NCBI RefSeq assembly: GCF_000281045.1
Contig: NW_008246097.1
Span: forward strand, 579,844-629,888
Reading direction: 5' to 3'
DNA: 50,045 nt
Source: Saprolegnia diclina VS20
Taxonomy: Eukaryota > Oomycota > Saprolegniomycetes > Saprolegniales > Saprolegniaceae
Translations under genes and position numbers: made by a program
Notes under the pieces: generated by a model
Told to the model about the DNA's origin: nothing
The model's database searches: none
What the model saw: only the letters and a program-made list of their open reading frames with translations
Part shown: one piece after another, positions 22,201 to 30,930 of the stretch
Numbering within the stretch: the first letter of the stretch is position 1
Layout of the letters: every line of letters begins with the position of its first letter

Positions 22201-23859
22201 TCAACGCGCTCCGGGCCATGGCCAAAGACAAGTCGGACACGAACCTCTTTCGAGTCCTCGTGTCCAACTACTCTGGCTCGAAGCGGCAGCGGCGCAAGTC
22301 GTCCGAGTTTTCTCTGACGCCCGAGGACCCGCCGTCGCGCTTGGAGATCGAGTACGGCGACGTCTTTTACGACAAGCTGTACCACAACCACTCGGTGCTG
22401 CTCGAGAATTTCTCGAGCTTGTCGCTCGACTTTATGCTCTCGAGCAACGGGCGGCCGCACGAAGTGGGCTTCTCCATGTCGCCGACCTCGTTCAACGAGA
22501 TTAGCAGCGTGACACTTGGCGCGTACCAGCGGCTGCAGGTGTTTCTCAACTTTCGACCGGCGCCCAAGAAGGCGACCGCGACCGCCGAGAGCTGGGTGCG
22601 CAACATTGAGGTCTACGTCAACTGCCGGCTCGTCAAGGACTTTCGCGAGACAGTGTTTTTGAAAGCAACGTGCAACATGCCGCAGCTCCACGTGCACATT
22701 GCGCACGCGCAGCCGACGCTCGGCGACTGGCCGACGTACCACGAGCCGGCGCTGCCGTACTTCGCCGCGCAACCCACGTTCCTCGGCATGGGCTTTTCCG
22801 CGCCCGAGTCCATCTTGTGCGAAGACTCGCCGACCGAGATGCAAGCCGACGCCAAGTTCATCGTGCTCCGCAACGTGCGCAGCGACGTCAACGCGCACGT
22901 GGCGATCCGCAACGACAGCATGTTTTTCGAGGTGAGCGTCGACCACATTGTCGACGTCGACGGCGTCCTCGCGCCGCTCGCGCTGCGTGTTGCAGGCGAC
23001 CAAAAGCACGCAACATTGTCGCTCAAGCTCGAACCGCACGACATTGCGGTGCTGCGGATCGAGCCCAACTTGGAGCTGCTCCGGAAGCACCGGCAGCAGT
23101 GGGAGCACAGCGTGAAGGAGCACATTGCGTTTTACAACATGAAGCAGTTTGCCGAGCACTACCACGTGTCGCTGAGCTTCACGCCGAGCAACATGTCGAG
23201 CTTCCTCAACGCGCCGCAGCTCCGCGAAGCGTACCCGTTCTCGACGCTGGAAGACACGATCGCCAAATTCCTCAAGGTAGATTGAGCTGTGAATCTCGAG
23301 CCGAGAGTGACGCAGTGTGTAGAACTTTCAACTGTTTTGGAAAGGCCTCCACACCGTGCTGCTCGACACGGACCTCGACGACGACAACCGCCGGTCGCTC
23401 TTGTACGAGCTCGAGCACGCGATCGACCTCGTCGTGCCCGTAAGTCCGCGCCCGCACGGCCGCCTCGGCCAGGCCACGATCCCGCAGTCGTACCGCGCGC
23501 TGTACTTTGACTTTTACTACATCACGGACGAGCTCATCTGGTACGGCGTCCGCAGCAACGCGGGTCGGCACACGGTGACGCTGGCCGACTTGGTCTACGG
23601 CGTCGTCTTTGGCCATGAGGTCTTTGCCTGCATCTTTGAGGCGTCAAGCGGTGCGTCGTCGACACCGACGACGCTCTCGCCGCTACTTCCGCTGCTGCAA
23701 AAGCACCGGCTCGAAAAGTTCATGGACGTCCGCCGCCTCCTCCTGCCGTGGACACGCCAGCTCGGGTACTTTTTGAGCTTTTTTCCCGAAAACCAAGAGA
23801 CGACGCTGCCGCTGCGCCAGCTCTACGAGCCGCTCAAGCGCTCCGACCTCCAGCGATAA
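13296..23859 (+). CDS. Giant ASH/MSP-domain repeat protein (HYDIN/CFAP-like), about 3,424 residues
   Basis: Seven exons: 13296..14306, 14357..14457, 14505..15128, 15180..20595, 20643..20923, 20972..23276 and 23323..23859. The protein is an array of immunoglobulin-like ASH (ASPM-SPD-2-Hydin)/MSP units. The recurring start is a hydrophobic-phi-FG/D core: FGFGDVYLSDLSS, LHFDDCIPGGSY, MDFGDCYTGMPTP, LHFGDCNIGELRSS, INFGRITTFSKSSKK, VDLGEQQLGAVVHGV, IDFGTELNIGRL and ISLGKIGYSTAWS. Disordered Ser/Glu-rich inserts and a charged helix (KKLDEELEKLEHKL) interrupt the array. The last 180 residues form a distinct alpha/beta-looking tail. Such proteins sit in the flagellar central pair, axoneme or centrosome. 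Orthology to HYDIN, CFAP47 or CFAP65 cannot be settled by eye. The intron 15129..15179 is 51 nt and stop-free. Confidence 0.85.
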
Positions 23860-23904
23860 GCCGCCGCAATACAAGTGTTGCATATACCACAATGGTTCTT
23901 GTCT

Positions 23905-24165
23905 CTATGAGCCCCACTCGGCGGGCAGAATGGCAAACGCGGTCGGCGGCGGTGGCCGCAGCGACGGCGGCAGCGAGAGGTCGGTGGAGGCTGGCCCGGC
24001 ATGCGTCCACTGGCCGTCGGTCCGCGCCGCGCCCGTGTCGACCGCATCGTACCACAGCTTGACGTTGGCCTTGTGCGCTCGCCCCGAGAGGTGCTTCTTC
24101 CGCGCCTCGTGCGAGTCCGTGAACGACTTGTTGCAGTACGCGCAGACGTACGTCTCCTTGCCCAT
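23905..24165 (-). CDS. ZMAT5: ZMAT5 / U11-U12 snRNP 20K-like zinc finger protein, short form without CCCH domain
   Basis: A single exon of 86 residues starting at ATG 24165. The N-terminus is a U1-type C2H2 finger: MGKETYVCAYC, then KKHLSGRAHKANVKLWYDAV. Its Cys/Cys/His/His spacing and the WYD after the finger match ZMAT5, the 20K protein of the minor spliceosome U11/U12 di-snRNP, better than U1-C. The C-terminus LPPSLRPPPP...AEWG also matches the conserved ZMAT5 tail as I remember it (LPPSLRxPPP...WG). What is missing is the central CCCH finger and helical region found in the roughly 170-residue human protein. It is divergent from the REX1-B-like gene, with 139 bp between starts and an ATCCGGA element between them. 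Confidence 0.7.
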   Translation of the reverse strand: MGKETYVCAYCNKSFTDSHEARKKHLSGRAHKANVKLWYDAVDTGAARTDGQWTHAGPASTDLSLPPSLRPPPPTAFAILPAEWGS

Positions 24166-24304
24166 GCTGCACTGGCCGAAATCCCCGGAAATCCCAATGT
24201 GGTGTACCGTAAAATCGATCGAAATCCGGAAAAACGTCGGGGTCCGATGCGTGTTGTAGCAAGTAGGGGGTCGTCCTTGTTTGGTTCAAGGTAGATATTG
24301 CGCG

Positions 24305-25135
24305 ATGGACCTGGACGCATGCTTGGACATCCTCAAGGCCCGCCAGGGCTGCGACCACGAGGAGCATGCTGGCCATGAAGCGACGCCCTGCGCCGTGGCC
24401 AACGTCAAGCAGACGCTCGCGCACGACTTGCACCTCGAGAGCTGCGTGCCCGAGGATGACGACCTGCAGGCGACGTCGACCCGTGGCTTGTACGATGCGT
24501 TCATGCGCTGCCAAAGCAAGCGCGTCGAGATCTACGCGCGCTTCGAGACGTAGGCGTCGCGAGCGTGCGTACTTCGTATGATGCGTGGTGCTAGGGGCTT
24601 TGTCGAGCTCATGTTCAAGGACGAGTTTGCCGTCTTTTGTACGCTTTTGGTTCGCCTTACCATGGGCTCATGATCCGGCGGCTAGCTCAAGAAATCACCA
24701 AGCATTTTGCGGCCGTGAGCGCCGAGATCAACCGCATCGAGGTCGCTTTGATTGCGATGCTCGTACCTCATGCAATGGTGCCAGGCGACGCTCCGCGCGC
24801 GCGACGCGACGACGCTCGCCGCCCTCATTCGCAAGGTCCAGATCCAGGAGAAGGAAAAGCTCCTCCTCGTACGACGACCATATCTCCCTACTAGTCATAA
24901 AAGGCAATACGTAGACGTCGGCCTTGCTCTTGGAGCGCATGCGATCCAAGCAGACGCGCGACGACGACGTGTCAGCGAGCATCTACGACACCTCGATCCG
25001 GTCCATGGAGGGTACCCACACCAAGATCATTGAAGCCATTAACGAGCTCCTCGTCGAGATGCAGTACGAGGTACGTGTCATCCTCGACCGCCTTGGCGCT
25101 GAACATGGTGCTAGGTGGCGGAGCTCGACGCTTAA
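24305..25135 (+). CDS. REX1-B domain (DNA repair-associated) protein
   Basis: Six exons: 24305..24549, 24595..24638, 24686..24741, 24785..24868, 24915..25070 and 25115..25135. Introns are 43-47 nt; the product has 201 residues. The segment YDAFMRCQSKRVEIYARFET, joined to GFVELMFKDEF, EITKHFAAVSAEINRIE and IRKVQIQEKEKLLLTSALLL, matches the REX1-B domain as remembered (a Tyr/Phe helix, a VSxxIxxIE helix, and an IxxxQxxEKxKL helix). REX1-B was defined in Chlamydomonas as required for excision repair; biochemical activity is unknown. The N-terminus is His/Asp/Glu-rich (CDHEEHAGHE). The last coding exon is just seven codons. Confidence 0.75.
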
Positions 25136-25201
25136 GTGCAATGGAAACAGCTAGTAGACAGATTATGGACACGACGTCGTCCTGTATTGCGCTTCCTAGT
25201 C

Positions 25202-26415
25202 TTAGTCCGACTTGGCCTTGGCGGCCGCGGCCGACTCTTTGAGCGTAAAGATTTGCGCCGTCTCGGGCACAGCGCCGTAGTTGACAAAGAGGTGCGCAGT
25301 CTTGAAGAAGGCCGAGATGATGGGCTCGTCGTTCTTGCGCACGAGGTGCGGGTACGCGGCCGCAAAGTGCTTGGTGGCTTCGTTGAGCTTGTAGTGCGGA
25401 ATGATCGGGAACAAGTGGTGGACCTGGTGCGTGCCAATGTGGTGGCTCAGGTTATCCACGAACGTGCCGTACGAGCGGTCGACGCTCGAGAGGTTGCCCT
25501 TGACGTACGTCCACTCCGAGTCGCCGTACCACGGCGTCGCTTCGTCGTTGTGGTGCTACAACCATGTGAGCGAGAACGACCACACGCTCGCTTCTTACCA
25601 AGAAGGTCGTGATGACGAGGAACGAGGCAAAGACAAAGAGCGGCGCATAGTAGTAGAGGCCCATGACGGCAAAGCCGAGCGAGTACGTGAGGTACGCGTA
25701 CGCGGCGAAGAAGGCGGCCCAGACGCCGAGCGACACGATGACGGCCGAAGCGCGGCGAAGGAGGAGCGGGTCCCACTACCATGCGCATGAGTTTCGTCGG
25801 GTTGCAGCATCGCGTGGCATACCGGGTCAAAGTGGCTCATCGTGCGCGGGGCATACCCGACCTTCAAGTAGACAAACCACGCACCGCCGAGCGTGTAGAC
25901 CTAATGCGCTCGTGAGCCTCGGAGAGCGCTGGTAGCGTGCAGCGTACCCATTGGCGCACGTCCTGGAGGTCCTTGACCGACCGGTGCGGGTAAAAGATCT
26001 CGTCCTTGTCGATGTTGCCCGTGTTCTTGTGGTGGTGGCGGTGCGTCACGCGCCAGCTCTCGAACGGCGTCAAAATCGCAGAGTGCATGATGCAGCCGAT
26101 GATAAAGTTGACGCTGTGGTAGCGCGAGAAGGCCGAGTGGCCGCAGTCGTGGCCGACCGTGAAGAAGCCCCAGAAGATGACGCCCTGCACGTAGATGTAG
26201 GTGGCGCAAGCGAGCGCGTGGAGCAGAACGTTATCGGCAATGAACGGCGTCGAGCGCGCCGCGTAGAGCAGCGCCGCCGAGGCCGACGCGTTGAAGATCG
26301 CGCGGACCGTGTAGTAGAGCGAGAGGCCGAGGTTCGACTCGAAGCACGCGTTCGGGATCGAGTGCTTGAGCTCCGTGAGCGTCGGGAACTCGACCTTGGT
26401 CTTATCCTCGGTCAT
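25202..26415 (-). CDS. Omega-3 / delta-17 fatty acid desaturase
   Basis: Four exons: 26415..25948, 25900..25823, 25775..25599 and 25555..25202, with introns of 47, 47 and 43 nt. The spliced protein is 358 residues. Three di-iron His boxes are visible: HDCGH at residues 89-93, HRHHH at 125-129 and HQVHH at 284-288. The membrane topology is that of front-facing Fad2/Fad3-type acyl desaturases. From memory, the sequence is nearly identical to the characterised Saprolegnia diclina delta-17 desaturase, which converts arachidonic acid (20:4 n-6) to eicosapentaenoic acid (20:5 n-3). Length and motifs agree. The enzyme acts in the ER membrane, using cytochrome b5 as electron donor. Confidence 0.97.
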
Positions 26416-27793
26416 GTTACTGCTGCTCAGGAGGAATGATATCGGCCAGTGGCGGACGGATCGCGCCGGTTCAAGCTCGCGACCTTCTACGTCACAACCT
26501 CGGATCCGATGACGTCAACCAACTCTTGTATACAAACATCAAGTCGAACGGCGCGTTCGATTATTGATTGGACCTTTCCACGTCAAATTGGTTGGCGTTG
26601 ACGGCCACTTGCGTGTAATCGCGCGCATGACGCACCTGCGTGTTGTACCGTGGTATACTTGACCATCGAAGCGCCACGAAGCTCCTTGGCGCGGCAGCCA
26701 AGAAGGGACGTGGTTGCCCTTGAGGGCAACGACAAAGCGCTGCGTAGTGTTGCGAAGAGCGACGCCAGCGTCGTGCGAGCAATGGGTGTCAGCAGTACGT
26801 GACGAGCGCTGCACGGAGCGGTTTCTGCCGTGCCGACTCGAGCAGCTGGCATTTCCACGAGTAACGAGACGAACATTGAGACGAACGATGTGGACTCCAC
26901 GACTGCGAGTGTTGTGTGGCGCACCTCCAACACCACTGCAACTTGTGTAGCAGTACGCACGAGATGCCACCGCACCTCTGTACTGGTACCGGTACTGGAA
27001 TGTCGACACAGCCTGCATAGAAGGTTCGCATGATGGGTCTCGGTGTTACGTTCATGCAAGCGGATGGATTTGGCGCTTATAGGGGAGGCCAATCAAGGAT
27101 TGGCTTGCGGCCACTGGACGGACGTGTTTGGTTTGGCTCGAGGGATCGCTTCATCGGATAACCGGTGTTGGCGGCGAGTGTCGGACTCGCTCTGTGCAGC
27201 ACGAGATCGCAACGCGCTCGTCGGTCTGGACGCACGACTAATCAATTCGCTTGGACTGATGAACCAAGTGATAACGGGAGGCAGCATGCCTGGAGAAATA
27301 CGGTAAAATTGCACGAAATAGTGGGAATTTACACTGGTGTATTCTCGAAAGTCGAGAAACGTGTGATATTATGTTGGCTGAAACAACGCTCCTTAACAAA
27401 GATCACCTTTCATATGGACGATGTAATAGCCAAATGGAGGCGTGGGTTCAACATTGCGTCGTTTTGACGCAGCGATGGTTGCCAAGAGCGCAGCACCGTT
27501 CCGGGCGCAGGACGATGACATCAACACTGCGTGGAATGTGGACACAGCGCATTGTGCCAAGCTCATGGCCACGATGCAGAGCAGTGTGGACGACGGCACG
27601 CTCTGCGATAAGCGCATAGACGCCACAGTCCGCTTCAAGAGTTGCGTGTTTTTAACTTGAGTGGTTGTATGGCCGCGTCACACGGGGTACGAATTCCGGA
27701 TAACGGTGGAGGAAGTTTTAGTTTCTTTTTTCCACAAGTCAACTCGACAGCCAGACCCAACGCTTATCTTCCGCCAACCTCCAAGTAGACAAC
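26416..27793. promoter_or_regulatory. Large divergent intergenic region, desaturase / SRP receptor
   Basis: At 1,378 bp this is one of the longest gene-free stretches. It has several moderately long ORFs (for example 26583..27092 minus and 27442..27660 plus), none with the strong codon bias or splice pattern of neighbours. AAATAGTGG lies at 27316..27324 and TCCGGATA at 27695..27702, 92 bp before the SRP-receptor ATG. A pyrimidine-rich run follows at about 27719-27734. Confidence 0.45.
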
Positions 27794-29965
27794 ATGCTTG
27801 ACCACGTCTCCATCTTCAGCCAGAGCGGTACCGTTCTCTGGTCGCGCTCCCTTTGCCAGCTGCGTGGCAACCCCGTGGACGAGCTCGTCAAGACCGTGCT
27901 CCTCGAAGAGCGCACGGGCCGCAAGGAGCTCAACTACGACGCGTACCAGATGCGCTGGACGCTTGAGAACAAGCTCAACCTCGTGCTCGTCGTCGTCTAC
28001 CAGAAGGTGCTGCAGCTTCTCTACGTCGACGAGCTCCTCGAGCGCCTCAAGCAAGAGGTCGTTGCCAGCTTCATCGATGAGATCCGCGCGCGTGCGCCGA
28101 TTGCCTTTGACGACGCCTTTGATCGGATCCTCCGCGACGTCGAGACGAGCTACATGAAGGGCAAGCACATGAATACGACAACGACCAGTACGCGTGCTCT
28201 GCCGACCAGTAAGAAGAATGGCGCGGCCAGAGCCGACGCCAGCTCCGACCCCGCAGACAAGGTCGATCATATCCTCCCAATGTTCGGAAGCTCACATCTG
28301 CCATAGGAAAAGGACGACAGCGAAGGTGTGACGTCGTCGGCCGACGAGCTCGATCGCTTGAAGCACGACATGGCGCGTCTCGGATCCTCCAAGTCGACCA
28401 AGACCATGCGCACGGGCCCGCGCCCGTCCAAGTTCAAGAAGAACGCGGACAAACCCGCCGATGGTACGCTTGCATGTGTCCTCTGTTGTTGTAGCCTGAA
28501 TATGTTTGCGTAGACAAGAACAAGGGCACGAAGAAGCCTGCGCTTTCGTACACGATCAAAGACAAGATCTCGGCCAAGGACATGGCCAAGCTCGATCAAT
28601 CCAAGCCGGTCACTGCCGACGACGAACAGGCGATGCTCGATACCAAGCGACGCGAAAACATTGGGGTACGCAGTGCGAATATTGCGAGTTGGCACTCAAT
28701 ATGCATGGTCCAGGCCGACACCATGTCGGACGACGAGAACGAGAGCGAGTCGGAGCAGTCGGGCACGGACGGCAGCTCGGGCTGGAGCTTTGGCCAGACG
28801 CGCCTCGGCGACTTTCTGCAAAAGGTGTCGGGCAACAAGGTACTCGTCGTTGGTACCGTTCCCAGATCTCACACGACGGCTATGTAGATGCTGACGCGCG
28901 ACGATCTGGCGCCGGTCATGGACCAATTCCGCCAAACGGTACTGCTCCTCACTCGTAGTTTGTCGGTCCTCATGGCGCACACTAGCTCATTGCCAAGAAC
29001 GTGGCGACCGAAGTGGCCGAAGAGCTCTGTGAGTCGGTCATGACGACGATGATCGGGAAGCGCCTCGAGAGCTTTACACGGTACAAAGGATGCTCCTGAC
29101 AACAAGTGATGCGAATTCCCTCGTGTAGGATTCAAACTGTGGTGCAAAAGGCGCTCGAAACAGCCTTGCTGCGCATCTTGACGCCAAAAAAGTCGACCGA
29201 CGTCTTGCGCGAAGTGCTCGCAGCGCGCGAGGCCGGCCGCTGCTACTCGATCGTGTTTGTCGGCGTCAACGGCGTCGGCAAGTCGACGAGTCTCTCGAAA
29301 GTGTGCTACTACCTCAAGTCGCGCGGCGTCAAGGTGATGATTGCGGCCTGCGATACGTTCCGGTCGGGCGCTGTCGAGCAGCTCAACCAGCACTGCAAGG
29401 TGCTCGACGTGCCGCTCTTTGAGCGCGGGTACGCCAAGGACCCGGCGGCCGTTGCGCGCGATGCGGTGGCCTACGGCAACGACAATGGCTTTGACTGCGT
29501 CCTCATCGACACGGCGGGGCGTATGCAGAACAACGAGCCGCTCATGCGCGCACTCGCCAAGCTCGTCTCGGTCAACAACCCGGACCTCGTGCTCTTTGTC
29601 GGCGAGGCGCTTGTCGGCAACGATGGCATTGACCAGCTCTCGCTCTTTGATCGCGTACGTCACTCCCTTCGTTTCGCAGCCATGTTGGAGCGGTGCGTCA
29701 TGATGTAGGCGCTCGTCGACTACTCGGACCGCCAGGACCCGCGCCGCGTCGACGGCATCGTCATCACCAAGTTTGACACGATCGACGACAAGGGTATGCA
29801 CGCAAGAAGCATCCTCCTTGTGAAGCTCACATCTTCCTAGTCGGCGCGGCTGTCTCGATGGTGTACAAGACGGGGCAGCCCATCATGTTTGTCGGGACGG
29901 GCCAAAAGTACACCAACCTCACCAAGCTCAACATCAAGACCGTCATGCGCAGTCTCCTCAGCTAA
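27794..29965 (+). CDS. SRPRA: Signal recognition particle receptor alpha subunit
   Basis: Nine exons: 27794..28261, 28307..28463, 28514..28665, 28714..28839, 28888..28938, 28986..29080, 29129..29654, 29709..29793 and 29841..29965. Introns are 45-54 nt; the product has 594 residues. The N-terminal longin-like SRX domain ([16 protein letters not shown]) binds the beta subunit. A Lys/Ser-rich linker follows, with [20 protein letters not shown], then the NG GTPase: helical N domain, P-loop GVNGVGKST at 395-403, [16 protein letters not shown] at 477-481 and TKFDTIDDK. It ends with the characteristic [17 protein letters not shown] segment. The protein docks ribosome-nascent-chain-SRP complexes at the ER membrane. 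All GTPase motifs look intact. Confidence 0.96.
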
Positions 29966-30382
29966 GCCGCGCCGCATGAGTGCATCGTTTCCATATATAC
30001 ATGTGTCATGCATGGCATGCTGCTCTTCCTCGGTCTTGTGCACGATCACTGTCTGAAGCCACATGCCTCGTCCAGGCCTGCGAGTCTCGGAGCCCAAGAC
30101 AGTGCAGCGTGGCAGTGTAGTTAGTAGATAGCTCACTGAGCCGAATGACTGGCGATATTATCGTCAGTCGCCTAAGCTTAGTCGGTCGGCAGTTGGGTCG
30201 TGTACGTCGCCTCTCCCAGTTGAGATTTTTGAATTTGGTCATCCGGATATGGGTGGTCGACGGATATCCGGATTCCGTTTGCGGAGTTCGATCCCGAGGC
30301 AAAGCTATTGCTCGTTCGGCGCCGAAGACCACCAGCCCGCCCCCGTCCATCCGCCGGCGTATTGTCATCCTCGCCTGCCAGC
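29966..30382. promoter_or_regulatory. Upstream region of the RING gene with two TATCCGGAT elements
   Basis: A 417-bp spacer between the SRP-receptor stop and the RING-gene start. It contains ATCCGGATAT at 30241..30250 and TATCCGGAT at 30265..30273, 133 and 110 bp before the ATG. No other supported feature. Confidence 0.5.
30241..30273. promoter_or_regulatory. Two TATCCGGAT-type elements, RING gene
   Basis: ATCCGGATAT at 30241..30250 and TATCCGGAT at 30265..30273, with 14 bp between them. Confidence 0.55.
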
Positions 30383-30868
30383 ATGAGAAACATCGAGGCC
30401 CTCATGGCCTTCTTACCGGAAGAAGTGCTGCTCGCCCTCTTCCAGGGGCGCCCACCTGCCGGTCCGCCCCGTGTCGTCGACTTGACGCACGAGATCCCGT
30501 CGCCCGCGCGCGCTCGACCCGCGGCGAGAGAGGCGCCTCCCGCCAAGAAGCGCAAGCGGTCGAATGGCAAGGCGCCGGCCGCCTCACCGTCGCCTCTCGT
30601 GCGCAGCGACGGAAAGGCCGTGCGCTTCGACCCCGTCCACATGGCGTCGGCCGACTGCACCCAAGTATGCATGGACAACGCGGTCGCGATGGAGCAGTAC
30701 AAGCAGAACGCATTCTGCTCCATTTGCCTCGACGAGTTTACCGAGCTCGCGTCGACGTCGTGCGGCCACCTCTTTTGCGCTCCGTGCGTCAGCAACGCGG
30801 TCGCGGTCAACGGCAAGTGCCCGCTCTGCCAGGCGACGCCGGTTCAAATCCACCTGCTGCACATGTAG
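30383..30868 (+). CDS. Small RING-finger protein with SUMO-interaction-like motif (STUbL candidate)
   Basis: A single exon of 161 residues. The C-terminus is a C3HC4 RING: CSICLDEFTELASTSCGHLF, CAPC, then CPLC, with all eight zinc ligands present. N-terminal to it is RVVDLTHE, a hydrophobic V-V-D-L-T core that fits a SUMO-interaction motif, and a basic stretch (AKKRKRSNGK) that could be a nuclear signal. The combination of acidic/SIM N-terminus with a C-terminal RING is that of RNF4/Slx8-type SUMO-targeted ubiquitin ligases, though those usually have more than one SIM. The start codon is the first ATG in frame (30383). RING is certain; STUbL is an inference. Confidence 0.85.
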   Translation: MRNIEALMAFLPEEVLLALFQGRPPAGPPRVVDLTHEIPSPARARPAAREAPPAKKRKRSNGKAPAASPSPLVRSDGKAVRFDPVHMASADCTQVCMDNAVAMEQYKQNAFCSICLDEFTELASTSCGHLFCAPCVSNAVAVNGKCPLCQATPVQIHLLHM

Positions 30869-30930
30869 TCGTCCAAGCAGTAGCTGTATTTATCCAGTCC
30901 CACACACCCAAGAAGACCACGTATACAATC

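Noticed and set aside
21798-23165. 455-codon minus-strand ORF
   Set aside because: Antisense shadow of the C-terminal ASH region; low-complexity Arg/Val/Leu composition.
12745-27660. Possible dispersed repeat shared by 12.75-13.15 kb and 26.7-27.6 kb
   Set aside because: Only short strings such as ACTGGTACCGGNACTGGA and GAAATAGTG are shared; no extended alignment is visible, so only the short motif is reported.
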